Assembly (NCBI RefSeq): GCF_009827575.1 | Contig: NZ_WTYR01000001.1 | Span: forward strand, 2,143,001-2,207,000 | Direction: 5' to 3' | DNA from: Alteriqipengyuania halimionae | GTDB taxonomy: Bacteria; Pseudomonadota; Alphaproteobacteria; Sphingomonadales; Sphingomonadaceae | Length of the DNA: 64,000 nucleotides | Shown here: positions 27,055 through 35,361 of the stretch, piece after piece | How the letters are laid out: each line of letters begins with the position of its first letter | Position numbering within the stretch: the first letter of the stretch is position 1 | Position numbers and translations under genes: made by a program | Notes under the pieces: model-generated | Told to the model about the DNA's origin: nothing | Seen by the model: only the letters and a program-made list of their open reading frames with translations | Database searches by the model: none

Positions 27055-27094
27055 TTGCCGATAGTGCCAGCCAAAGCGTATACTGGCTAGTAGA
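27055..27094 (+). promoter_or_regulatory. Sigma-70-like promoter overlapping TetR operator candidate C
   Basis: TTGCCG (27055-27060), an 18-bp spacer and TATACT (27079-27084) form a plausible promoter towards the CoA-transferase gene. The operator core TACTGGCTAGTA (27081-27092) overlaps the -10 box, so bound repressor would block polymerase. The site lies between the divergent dehydrogenase operon (start 27007) and the CoA-transferase gene (start 27126). Confidence 0.72.
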
Positions 27095-27125
27095 TTTTTT
27101 AACTTACGAGAATATCGGGGGTGGA

Positions 27126-28274
27126 ATGCAGGACGGCACGGCGCAGAAAACGGGCAACGCAAACGGAACGAACGCGCCGCTGGACGGGGTCCGAGTAATC
27201 GAATTTTCGGGCCTCGGCCCGACGCCTTTCGGGGCGATGCTGCTCGCCGATCTGGGCGCCGAAATCATCCGGATCGTTCGCAGCGACGCAGAGAACCCGC
27301 TTGGCGGCGATGCGCAATTCGACTTCATCTATCGCGGCCGCCCCACCCTGCCACTTGACCTCAAGGACAGCGCCGATCGCGAGCGGGCGTTCGATCTCAT
27401 CGCGCGCGCCGATGTGCTGATCGAAGGCTTTCGGCCCGGCACGATGGAGCGGCTCGGACTCGGGCCGGACGATACCGCAGCACGCAATGCTCGCCTGATC
27501 TACGCCCGGATGAGCGGTTGGGGCCAGGAGGGGCCGCGCGCGCAGGAGGCCGGGCACGATATCAATTACCTCGCCTTGAGCGGTGGCCTTTATCCGATCG
27601 GGCCCTTCGACGGCCCGCCCACTCCGCCGCTCAATTTCGTCGGCAATTTCGGTGGCGGCGGGATGTTCCTCGCCATGGGCGTGCTGGCGGCCTTGCAGGA
27701 ACGCGAACGCTCGGGCGAAGGGCAGGTGCTCGACGTCGCCATGGTCGACGGGATCAGCGTGCTGATGACGCAACTGGCAGGCTGGATGCAGATGGGCCAG
27801 TGGAACGGCGGGCGCGGCGGCAATCTGCTCGACGGGAGTGCCTATTTTTACCGCTGCTACGAAACGGCAGACGGTCGTCATATCGCGGTCGGCGCGCTCG
27901 AAAAGCCGTTCCACGACCTCTTCGTCGAAGGGCTGGGGCTGGAGCCGGACGCGTACGACGACCACCTCGATCCGCGCTGCTGGCCCGAACGCGCCGAACG
28001 CATCGCCGACATCGTGAAGACCCGCACCATGCGCGCATGGGAAGAGGCCTTTGCCGGAAGCGACGCCTGCGTCACCCCGGTGCTGACGCTGGAGGAAGCC
28101 GCCAAGGGCCCCGCCAATGAAGCGCGCGGTTCGTTCCTGTCGAGCGATACCTCTTTCCAGCCCCGCCCCGCCCCGCGCTTCAGCCGCTCGGCAGTGCGCA
28201 TGCCCGCGGAAACCGTCGGCAACGAATCGGCAGAGGACCTGCTGGCTCGCTGGGACGCAACTCCGCGCCCGTGA
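27126..28274 (+). CDS. Family III CoA-transferase / alpha-methylacyl-CoA racemase-like protein
   Basis: 382-aa CaiB/BaiF-type enzyme. N-terminal LDGVRVIEFSGLGPTPFGAMLLADLGAEIIRI, the LDLKD and EGFRPGTMERLGLGPD blocks, and the AGHDINYLALSG motif containing the catalytic His/Asp pair typical of alpha-methylacyl-CoA racemase; LDVAMVDG carries the second conserved Asp. Start ATG 27126 is preceded by GGGGGTGGA. If it is a racemase it would epimerise a 2-methyl-branched acyl-CoA so that beta-oxidation can continue, which hints at an isoprenoid, steroid or other methyl-branched substrate (inference). CoA transfer is the alternative. Confidence 0.88.
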   Translation: MQDGTAQKTGNANGTNAPLDGVRVIEFSGLGPTPFGAMLLADLGAEIIRIVRSDAENPLGGDAQFDFIYRGRPTLPLDLKDSADRERAFDLIARADVLIEGFRPGTMERLGLGPDDTAARNARLIYARMSGWGQEGPRAQEAGHDINYLALSGGLYPIGPFDGPPTPPLNFVGNFGGGGMFLAMGVLAALQERERSGEGQVLDVAMVDGISVLMTQLAGWMQMGQWNGGRGGNLLDGSAYFYRCYETADGRHIAVGALEKPFHDLFVEGLGLEPDAYDDHLDPRCWPERAERIADIVKTRTMRAWEEAFAGSDACVTPVLTLEEAAKGPANEARGSFLSSDTSFQPRPAPRFSRSAVRMPAETVGNESAEDLLARWDATPRP

Positions 28275-28311
28275 GCAAATGCACGATGGGAAAATGACAC
28301 GGGAGAGGAAG

Positions 28312-28385
28312 TGGATGCCCCGCGAGGATTCGAACCTCGATTGACGGAGTCAGAGTCCGTAGTCTTGCCATTAGACGACGGGGCA
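28312..28385 (-). tRNA. tRNA-Gln (CTG anticodon)
   Basis: A 74-nt cloverleaf on the minus strand with encoded CCA. The acceptor stem pairs TGCCCCG with CGGGGCA; the anticodon stem ACGGA/TCCGT encloses loop CTCTGAC with anticodon CTG; the T arm contains GGTTCGAATCC. It lies between the catabolic island and ppx. I see no att-like duplication or integrase next to it. Confidence 0.95.
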
Positions 28386-28594
28386 ATCGGAGGCGCGCAT
28401 CTAGGAGCGGGGCGGAGATTCGTCAAGCGTCGCTGCGCCGCACGTCGAACACGGTGCGTGCATCCCCTCGTCGATCGAGCGCGAAGCCGGCCGATTCGGC
28501 TCGAACTTGCCGATTCCAATCGCTTGCCCTAGGTTCGTTGTCAGGTTCCCGCAGGCTTGTGTCGGCGGGCGAAAGAACAAAAGAGACGCGTATC

Positions 28595-29893
28595 ATGGCG
28601 GAAGACGATCCGTCGGCCGTGCGCGGGGCACAAAAACGGGACCGGGAGCGGTCGGACAGCAGCGGCAAAAGTCAACGTCGCAAGTCCAAGGGAAACGCTT
28701 CCAGAAACGCCTCGCGACCGCCCGGCCAGAAACGGGAAAATCCCCCGCACAAGCGGGCGAAAAGCACAGCTGGCGATGTCCGGCAGCGGACGGTCGAGAA
28801 ACGCGCCGCTCCTTCGTCGACACCCGATATGGGTCCGGCACAGAACCCCTTCGTACGGACCCCGCACCATCGCCAGGCCTATGCCGCGCTCGATCTGGGC
28901 ACCAATAATTGTCGCCTTCTGATCGCCCGTCCCGAGGGCAAGGATTTCACCGTGATCGATGCTTTCAGCCGCGTGGTGCGATTAGGCGAAGGCCTGACGC
29001 TGAACGGCAATCTCTCCGATGAGGCGATGGAGCGCACACTCGCCGCCCTGCATGTCTGCGCGGCCAAATTGCGCCGCCGCCGGGTCCATCTCGCGCGCTC
29101 GGTCGCGACCGAAGCCTGCCGCCGCGCCGGTAACGGCCCCGCTTTCATCGAGCGGGTGCGCAAGGAAACCGGCATCGTGCTCGACATCATCTCCGCACGC
29201 GAGGAAGCGCGGCTCGCCGTGCTCGGCTGTCACGTTCTGCTCGAACATGGAGACGGGCCCGCGATGATCTTCGATATCGGCGGCGGATCGACCGAGCTGG
29301 TGCTGGTCGAAACCGGCGGCACGATTCCCACCATTCTCGACTGGCAGAGCGTGCCGTGGGGCGTCGTATCGCTGACCGAGGAGATCGGGCCCGAACCCGA
29401 AGGCGGGAAGCAGGCGCGGCTTGATCGCTACGACAAGATGCGCGCGACCGTGACCGAAGCGTTCGCCGAGTTTTCCGAGCGCATTGCCCCCTCGCGCCGG
29501 GCGAGCCGCTTCGGCGAAGGCGGCCTGCGCCTGCTCGGCACCAGCGGCACGGTCACCACGCTGGCCAGCCTCCATCTCGAATTGCCGCAATACGATCGCC
29601 GCGCGGTCGACGGCCTCATCATGCCGAGCCAGGGCATGCGCGACATCGCCTCGCGACTGTCCGCTTTGTCGCCACAGGAGCGCGGGCAGGTTCCGTGCAT
29701 CGGGCATGATCGCGCCGAACTGGTGGTCGCCGGTTGTGCGATTCTCGAAACCATTCTCGACCTGTGGCCGGCCGAACGCCTCGGCGTGGCCGATCGCGGA
29801 ATTCGCGAGGGCATTCTGCGCTCGATGATGGCAGCCGGCATGGAGGGGGATCGCGCCCGCGCCGAGCTCGCGGCCAAGCAGGGCGCGTCATGA
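28595..29893 (+). CDS. ppx: Exopolyphosphatase / guanosine pentaphosphatase (Ppx/GppA)
   Basis: 432-aa phosphatase of the actin-like ASKHA fold degrading polyphosphate or pppGpp. Core motifs: [15 protein letters not shown] (phosphate 1), [13 protein letters not shown]-like region, and [14 protein letters not shown] (phosphate 2), followed by [13 protein letters not shown]. An unusual N-terminal segment of about 85 residues before the core is rich in Arg, Lys and Ser and looks disordered. Start ATG 28595 has only a weak ribosome site (AAAGAGA). Coupled to rlmE by an ATGA overlap. The 209 bp before it, after the tRNA, show no gene. Confidence 0.93.
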   Translation: MAEDDPSAVRGAQKRDRERSDSSGKSQRRKSKGNASRNASRPPGQKRENPPHKRAKSTAGDVRQRTVEKRAAPSSTPDMGPAQNPFVRTPHHRQAYAALDLGTNNCRLLIARPEGKDFTVIDAFSRVVRLGEGLTLNGNLSDEAMERTLAALHVCAAKLRRRRVHLARSVATEACRRAGNGPAFIERVRKETGIVLDIISAREEARLAVLGCHVLLEHGDGPAMIFDIGGGSTELVLVETGGTIPTILDWQSVPWGVVSLTEEIGPEPEGGKQARLDRYDKMRATVTEAFAEFSERIAPSRRASRFGEGGLRLLGTSGTVTTLASLHLELPQYDRRAVDGLIMPSQGMRDIASRLSALSPQERGQVPCIGHDRAELVVAGCAILETILDLWPAERLGVADRGIREGILRSMMAAGMEGDRARAELAAKQGAS

Positions 29894-30555
29894 GCCGCTC
29901 GGGCAAGGATCCGGTGCGCCGCGTGCGCAAGGCGCGCGGTCGCAGCGAAAGCTCGCGCCGCTGGCTCGAACGCCAGTTGAACGACCCGTGGGTCAAGCAG
30001 GCCAAGCAGGAAGGCTATCGCAGCCGTGCGGCCTATAAACTGAAGCAGATCGACGAGAAGGCGAACCTCCTGCGCGGAGCCAAACGCGTGGTCGACCTGG
30101 GCGTGGCGCCGGGGAGCTGGGCGCAGTTGGTGCGCGAAGTGGCGCCCAAGGCCGCAATCGTCGGCATCGACCTGCTCGAGACCGAGCCGATCGAAGGCGT
30201 GACGCTGTTGCAGATGGACTTCATGGACGATGCCGCGCCCGATGCCCTGATCGACGCGCTGGGCGGTCCACCCGATCTCGTGCTGTCGGACATGGCGGCC
30301 AACACCACCGGCCACAAGACGACCGACCAGCTTCGCACCGCGGGACTGGTCGAGACCGCGGCCCATTTCGCGATCGAGAACCTCGAGGACGGAGGAACCT
30401 TCGTCGCGAAGGTCTTTGCCGGGGGCACCGATCAGGATCTGCTTGCGGTGCTCAAGCGCCACTTCAAGAGCGTGAAGCACGCCAAGCCGGAGGCCAGCCG
30501 CAAGGGTTCGCCCGAATGGTATGTCGTGGCCAAGGGCTTCAAGGGGCGAGACTAG
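29890..30555 (+). CDS. rlmE: 23S rRNA (uridine-2'-O) methyltransferase RlmE/FtsJ
   Basis: 221-aa SAM-dependent methyltransferase acting on the ribosomal A loop. SAM motif [15 protein letters not shown]; the catalytic tetrad K50 (AAYKL), D134 (LSDMAAN), K174 (FVAKVF) and E209 (SPEWY) matches E. coli K38-D124-K164-E199. A basic N-terminus (about 1-25) could aid rRNA binding. The ATG overlaps the ppx stop by 4 nt, so the two are translationally coupled. Confidence 0.96.
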   Translation: MSRSGKDPVRRVRKARGRSESSRRWLERQLNDPWVKQAKQEGYRSRAAYKLKQIDEKANLLRGAKRVVDLGVAPGSWAQLVREVAPKAAIVGIDLLETEPIEGVTLLQMDFMDDAAPDALIDALGGPPDLVLSDMAANTTGHKTTDQLRTAGLVETAAHFAIENLEDGGTFVAKVFAGGTDQDLLAVLKRHFKSVKHAKPEASRKGSPEWYVVAKGFKGRD

Positions 30556-30656
30556 CCGCCAGCGACGCCCGATAATGCAATGCCGCCACCCCTGCTTTCG
30601 CAGAGATGGCGCACGCGTGTCGGTTTGTTGAGCTGGCGCCTATCGGCGCAGCGCGA

Positions 30657-31346
30657 TTATTCGGGCTGGCTGTCGCTCGCCGAAAGGTCGCTGGCCGCAG
30701 CAGGATCGGGCTGCGCAAGCGCGCCGGCGTCGGCCGGATCGGTCCCGACTTCGGCGCCCGCTTCGCCATTGTCCTGCGCCGGAGCTTCGAGCTCTTCCCC
30801 TTCGGCAGGCTCGGCCGGGGGCGGGGGCAGCGGGATGTTCGAACCCTGCGTGTTGAGCCACGCCATCAGGTTCGCGCGATCTTCCGCTTTGGAAAGGCCG
30901 GGGAAGCTCATCTTGGTGCCGGACGCGAACTTGCGCGGGCTGGCGAGCCAGGCGTCCATGTTTTCCCAGCTCCATTCGCCGCCATGCGCCTTGAGGTCCG
31001 CGCTGAACGCGAAACCGCCACGGCCGGTGGCGATCGCTTCGCCCATCACGCCGTAGAGATTCGGGCCGATGCCGTTGGCCCCGCCCTGTTCGACGGTGTG
31101 ACAGGCCGAACACTTGGCAAAGACCTTCTCGCCCGCCGCAACGTCGGCAGCGGCAAGCAGAGTCGCAAGCGCCGGGCCCTGCTCCGCGCCTTCCTCATCG
31201 TCGGCACCCTCGATGACGAAGCCTCCGCCCTCGGGCGAATGCGGCTTGTCAGCCTGGAAATAGTGCGAGGACAGGCTGACCCCGCCGAGGAGCACGATCC
31301 CCGAAAAGAGAACCCATCCGAAGGTTGTGTTTGTCCGATTTTCCAT
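30657..31346 (-). CDS. Membrane-anchored c-type cytochrome
   Basis: 229-aa electron carrier. An uncleaved N-terminal anchor (residues 10-28, GWVLFSGIVLLGGVSL) is followed by a class I cytochrome c domain: haem site CSACH (79-83) and the axial Met in GTKMSFPG (M146). It resembles the CycM/cytochrome c2 group that passes electrons from bc1 to oxidase. After residue 165 there is a Pro/Glu/Ala-rich acidic tail of about 60 residues, likely disordered, and not part of the haem fold. It faces the periplasm. Stop lies 101 bp from the convergent rlmE gene. Confidence 0.92.
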   Translation of the reverse strand: MENRTNTTFGWVLFSGIVLLGGVSLSSHYFQADKPHSPEGGGFVIEGADDEEGAEQGPALATLLAAADVAAGEKVFAKCSACHTVEQGGANGIGPNLYGVMGEAIATGRGGFAFSADLKAHGGEWSWENMDAWLASPRKFASGTKMSFPGLSKAEDRANLMAWLNTQGSNIPLPPPPAEPAEGEELEAPAQDNGEAGAEVGTDPADAGALAQPDPAAASDLSASDSQPE

Positions 31347-31430
31347 GGCGCCGTCGCGTTTCTCTTGCTGGGAACTTGCGCGACGCCTTAGGAGCGAGTG
31401 CGGCGCAAGGCAAGGGCTGCGAGCCCCGAG

Positions 31431-32459
31431 TCAGTCGACTTCGCTTGCAAAGATCGCAACCGCATTGCGGCCGGTCGAGTCCGCGCGACCGCGATACATG
31501 CCTGCCGTGTCGAAAGCGAAAGCGAGATCGCCGTTCGTTCCGGCGACGATGACGCCGCCATTCCCGCCCATTTCGCCCATTTCGGCGATCACCGCATCGG
31601 CGGCGACCTGCGCGCTCTCGCCCTTCATCCGCATGCGAGCGCAGATTTCCGCCGCCACGCCCACGCGAATGAAATATTCGCCCCAGCCGGTGGCGGAAAC
31701 GGCGCAGGCACGGTTGTCGGCATAGGTGCCAGCACCGATCATCGGCGAATCGCCGATCCGGCCCCAGCGCTTGCCCGTCATCCCGCCGGTCGAAGTGCCC
31801 GCGGCCATGCTGCCATCCTTGTCGCGGGCGACCGCACCCACCGTGCCGAACTTGGTATCGATCGCAAGCTGGCTGGTGTCTCCGGCCTTCATCTGCGCCT
31901 CCTTGTAGCGTTCGAGCGCGCGCTTTCTTGCTTCGGTGCCGAACCACGAAGGATCGACCAGTTCGAGCCCCTGCTCGGCAGCGAATTGCTCGGCACCTTC
32001 GCGGCTCAGGAAGACATGCGGGCTGTCCTCCATCACCGCGCGGGCGAGCAGGATCGGGTGGCGCACATTGCGGGTGCCGGTGCTGGCGCCTGCATCGCGC
32101 GTGCGCCCGTCCATGATCGAGGCGTCGTGCTCGTTGACCCCGTCCCACGTGTAGACCGCGCCGCGCCCGGAATTGAACTTCGGATCGTCCTCCATCAGCA
32201 TGATCGCGGCGGTCACCGCATCGATCGCGCTGCCGCCATCCGCCAGCACTTGCGCACCGGCGTCGAGTGCGGCCTGCAGCGCGGCTTCGTAAGCGGCGCG
32301 GGTTTCGGCATCCATCCGCTCGGGCGACATCGTGCCGGCCCCGCCATGGATCGCGATCGACCATCTGGGCGCCTCGTCCGCCACGGCGGGCGACATGGTG
32401 AGGAACAGCGCGGCCAGAAGCATGGCAGGCGCGGCGAGCAGGGCGGTAAGGTTGCGCAT
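31431..32459 (-). CDS. Isoaspartyl peptidase / plant-type L-asparaginase
   Basis: 342-aa Ntn hydrolase precursor that self-cleaves before a catalytic threonine. Signal peptide (residues 1-27) indicates periplasmic location. Motifs: IAIHGGAGTMSPE, the oxyanion region KFNSGRGAVY, DGRTRDAGA, and the cleavage site TKFGTVGAVA with T206 as the new N-terminal nucleophile; GTSTGGMTGKRWGRIGDSPMIGAGTYA follows in the beta chain. ATG 32459 was preferred because it opens the signal peptide; a 14-residue longer version begins with a non-signal basic stretch. It probably removes iso-Asp from dipeptides. Confidence 0.94.
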   Translation of the reverse strand: MRNLTALLAAPAMLLAALFLTMSPAVADEAPRWSIAIHGGAGTMSPERMDAETRAAYEAALQAALDAGAQVLADGGSAIDAVTAAIMLMEDDPKFNSGRGAVYTWDGVNEHDASIMDGRTRDAGASTGTRNVRHPILLARAVMEDSPHVFLSREGAEQFAAEQGLELVDPSWFGTEARKRALERYKEAQMKAGDTSQLAIDTKFGTVGAVARDKDGSMAAGTSTGGMTGKRWGRIGDSPMIGAGTYADNRACAVSATGWGEYFIRVGVAAEICARMRMKGESAQVAADAVIAEMGEMGGNGGVIVAGTNGDLAFAFDTAGMYRGRADSTGRNAVAIFASEVD

Positions 32460-32579
32460 GCCCGATGGTCTGCGCGGCCGTGCGCGAATTGGCAAGCGCA
32501 CGACTTGTGCACACCCGATTTTGCCCTGTCACGCCCGCATGGTATTGTTGACCCAGAACAAACACGGGGAGTGTTCGCA

Positions 32580-33827
32580 ATGCAAATAGGCAATTATCGT
32601 TTCGACGAGAATGTGGCGATGGAGGTGCTCGAGAAGATCGGGCTCGCCATCCTCGTCCTTCTGGGCACATGGATCGCTGCGCGCGCGGCGAAATGGGCCT
32701 TCGCCCAACTGGTCGACAAGATCGCCTTTTTCCAGCGCGGCACCGGCAGTGGCAAGTCGCTCGGGGAATCGCTCGGCGAAATCGTGGGCCTGCTGATCTG
32801 GCTGTTCGGCCTGCTCGTGCTGCTGACCGTGCTTGGCCTCGCATCGGTGGCCGATCCGATCAATTCGCTGCTCGGCAACGTGGTCGAATTCATCCCCAAT
32901 CTGGTGGGGGCGGGCCTGATCTTCTTCATCGGACTGATGGTGGCCAAGATCGTGCGCGACCTCATCACGACCTCGCTTCAGACGGTCGATTTCGACAAAT
33001 GGGCCAATCGCGGCGGGGTCGATACCGTCACCGGCAACACCACGATCAGCAAGACGATCGGCACGGTGATCTATGCGATCATCGTCGTGTTCGTCTCGAT
33101 CCTGGCGCTCGACGCGCTCAATCTCGACAGTGTAATGGCCCCGGCCAGCAACATGCTGCAACTGATCTTCGACGCGATCCCGCGGATCATCGGCGCGGCC
33201 ATCCTGCTCGGCATCGGCTATGTCATCAGTCGCTTCGTGGTCGATATTCTCAAGGAGATTCTCGCCGGCTTCGGGGTGGATCGTTCGCTTCAGGCGGCCG
33301 AGCTGCTGCCCGAGGGGACCAAGGCCTCGGCCGTGCTGGCCCGTGTGGTGCAGGTGGCGATCATCCTGTTCTTCGCCATCGCCGCGACCCGCCTGCTCGG
33401 CTTCCCCGAGCTCACCGAACTACTCAACGAGGTGCTCGCCCTGGGTGGCAAGGTGGTGTTCGGCGCGGTCGTGATCGGTTTCGGCTTCCTGCTCGCCAAC
33501 ATGCTCTCGCGCATCATCTCGGGCGCGGAAAGCGGATCGCTGGCCGCCTCGATCGTCAAATGGGCGACGATCGTGCTGTTCACCTTCATGGGGCTGAGCT
33601 TCACCGGCGTCGGCAGCCTGATCACCGAAACCGCCTTCACCGCGATCGTCATCGGCATCGCCGTGGCGGGTGCGTTGGCCTTCGGCCTGGGTGGACGCGA
33701 ATGGGCTGCCCGCAAGCTCGAACAGATGGACGATGCGGCCGCAAAGCCGGGCGTCCCGCCCGCGCCCAAGCCGCCGGGCAAGCGTTCCACCAAGCTCGCG
33801 GACGATCCGCTGCCGCCGGGCGCATAA
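32580..33827 (+). CDS. TM-helix-repeat membrane protein (mechanosensitive-channel family)
   Basis: 415-aa inner-membrane protein with several repeated units of a conserved transmembrane helix plus a short amphipathic turn (for example EFIPNLVGAGLIFFIGLMVAKIVRDLI, DAIPRIIGAAILLGIGYVISRFV, ALGGKVVFGAVVIGFGFLLANML). This is the repeat found in cyanobacterial and proteobacterial proteins annotated as MscS-family, but the usual MscS cytoplasmic beta domain is not visible, so channel activity is unproven. The C-terminus is a Pro/Lys tail. ATG 32580 follows GGGGAG. Ends before a strong terminator hairpin. Confidence 0.83.
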   Translation: MQIGNYRFDENVAMEVLEKIGLAILVLLGTWIAARAAKWAFAQLVDKIAFFQRGTGSGKSLGESLGEIVGLLIWLFGLLVLLTVLGLASVADPINSLLGNVVEFIPNLVGAGLIFFIGLMVAKIVRDLITTSLQTVDFDKWANRGGVDTVTGNTTISKTIGTVIYAIIVVFVSILALDALNLDSVMAPASNMLQLIFDAIPRIIGAAILLGIGYVISRFVVDILKEILAGFGVDRSLQAAELLPEGTKASAVLARVVQVAIILFFAIAATRLLGFPELTELLNEVLALGGKVVFGAVVIGFGFLLANMLSRIISGAESGSLAASIVKWATIVLFTFMGLSFTGVGSLITETAFTAIVIGIAVAGALAFGLGGREWAARKLEQMDDAAAKPGVPPAPKPPGKRSTKLADDPLPPGA

Positions 33828-33857
33828 GACGGCCGGGTCGATAGATCGACGACAAAT

Positions 33858-33897
33858 GGAAGGGGCGCGGAATTCAGGTTTCGCGCCCCTTCCTTCG
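33858..33897 (+). terminator. Rho-independent-like terminator after the TM-repeat gene
   Basis: A perfect 12-bp stem (GGAAGGGGCGCG, 33858-33869, with CGCGCCCCTTCC, 33882-33893) and a 12-nt loop are followed by TTC; the T-run is short. It lies 30 bp after the stop codon. Confidence 0.7.
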
Positions 33898-33996
33898 CCC
33901 CGTTGACGGGAACCCGCCCGAACCTTCATCTGTTACATTCCGGTGGCGGGGGATTCGTTCTCGAATACCTCGGCGACACCGAACGCGGGGGACAGC

Positions 33997-34194
33997 ATGA
34001 CACATGAAGAGCGAATAGAGCGGCTGATGCATTCGGCCAGCAATTGCACCCACATGCTGCACGCGATCGACCGCAAGATGGCCGATGCGCTGGTCTGTCT
34101 GGAAGAGGGGCGGGACGAGGAGTGCAAGCAGCTGATCGCCCAGCTCAAGGACGCCCTGCCCCAGGCCATCGCGGTTCTGGACTTGGAAAAGTGA
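33997..34194 (+). CDS. Small hypothetical protein
   Basis: 65-aa soluble protein beginning MTHEERIERL, helical and charged, with three Cys (residues 16, 34, 43). No recognised domain. A GGGGGA stretch 5-10 bases before the ATG makes translation credible, and a clean terminator lies just upstream. It ends 18 bp before the convergent CorA-like gene. It resembles short helical regulators such as flagellar chaperone-like proteins in size only; no function is claimed. Confidence 0.6.
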   Translation: MTHEERIERLMHSASNCTHMLHAIDRKMADALVCLEEGRDEECKQLIAQLKDALPQAIAVLDLEK

Positions 34195-34212
34195 CCAGCA
34201 CCGTAGTGCTGA

Positions 34213-35232
34213 TCATAACCAGCGCAGTTTCCGAAACAGGAAAAACAGCCCAAACATGATCCCGCCGCACAGGGCCACGACTTCCCAGAACGCATCGGGA
34301 TCGTTGAGCCCCGGCATCCCGCCGACATTGATTCCGAACAGCCCGGTCAGGAAGCCGAGCGGCAGGAAGATCCCGGCCACGATCGTGAGCATGTACGTCG
34401 CGCGTTCATTGGCCGCGAGCGAGCGGGCGCGCAGTTCGTCCTGCATCACCATCGCGCTTTCTTTCGAAATATCGATATCGTCGAGGTAGCGGCGCAGCCG
34501 GTCGATCGTTTCGGCAATTTCTCGGCGATCGTGATCCTCGAACCAGGCAGGTGCCTCGCGGCTGATCGCCTCGAGTGCAACATGCTGCGGCGCCATGTGG
34601 CGTTTCAGCGCCAGGCAATTGCGCCGGATCAGCGTGATCTGTTCGAGCATCCCTTCGGCGTCTTCTTCGGGATCGGAATCCTCGAGCGTGTCGATATGAT
34701 CGTTCATCTCGACGATCGCAGCGTTCATTCGCGTGACCAATTGCTCGGCCAGTTCGGTCACGATCGCGCCGCAATCGGTCGGTCCGTCGCCCGCATCGAT
34801 CGCCCGCAGGATCCGGCGCGGCGTCTGCAGCGGAATTCTGCGCAACGTGATCAATCGCGCGCCGTCGCACCACATCTGCATCGAGACCATGTCTTCGGGC
34901 TCGGCACCGGGATTGAAATTGATCCCCCGCAGCGTGGCGACGAGTGCACCGCCTTCGCGAAACGCGCGTGGGCGGGTGCGGTCGGATACAAGCAATTCCC
35001 AGGTCGGCTCGGGCAGGGCGCGCGTATCGCGCAGCCATTCGATCACGCCGGGGCGGTCGCGGCACAGATGCACCCACATGACTTCCTCGGGATGCTGCGG
35101 CTCCCAATATTGCGCCTCGTCCCAGCTGATCGGGCGGGCCCCGCCCTTGCCGTCGAGCACCCTGCCGAACAGCAGCGGGCCGTCGGCGTCGTCTTCGGCC
35201 GATGGCTCGGCGGTCGGGTCGGGTGCGTTCAT
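34213..35232 (-). CDS. CorA/ZntB-family divalent cation transporter
   Basis: 339-aa inner-membrane transporter. A large cytoplasmic N-terminal domain (WVHLCRDRPGVIEWL, VATLRGINFNPG) leads through a long helix to two C-terminal transmembrane segments. The signature loop reads GINVGG instead of the GMN of magnesium-specific CorA; this and the GINFNPGAEPEDMVS region suit ZntB-type zinc transport. Start ATG 35232 is preferred over in-frame sites up to 35307, but no ribosome site decides it. Divergent from the FadL-like gene. Confidence 0.88.
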   Translation of the reverse strand: MNAPDPTAEPSAEDDADGPLLFGRVLDGKGGARPISWDEAQYWEPQHPEEVMWVHLCRDRPGVIEWLRDTRALPEPTWELLVSDRTRPRAFREGGALVATLRGINFNPGAEPEDMVSMQMWCDGARLITLRRIPLQTPRRILRAIDAGDGPTDCGAIVTELAEQLVTRMNAAIVEMNDHIDTLEDSDPEEDAEGMLEQITLIRRNCLALKRHMAPQHVALEAISREAPAWFEDHDRREIAETIDRLRRYLDDIDISKESAMVMQDELRARSLAANERATYMLTIVAGIFLPLGFLTGLFGINVGGMPGLNDPDAFWEVVALCGGIMFGLFFLFRKLRWL

Positions 35233-35361
35233 CGGTTGCATCTTGCCGAGGCGGTGTCGCTTGGCAATCCCGTGATGCGCAAAAGCAACAAGCCGGTCGC
35301 CAATCAAAGGGCACTTTTTAAGTGGTTGTTTCGCGATTCAATTTGGCAGAAAGCGCCAACC

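Noticed and set aside
28312-28385. tRNA-Gln as an integration site for the neighbouring catabolic island
   Set aside because: No integrase, no duplicated tRNA 3' end and no repeat at the other island boundary (near 15.86 kb) were seen.
31398-32579. Extended N-terminus of the TM-repeat protein
   Set aside because: The frame is open upstream but runs antisense to the isoaspartyl peptidase, and a clear GGGGAG ribosome site precedes the ATG at 32580.
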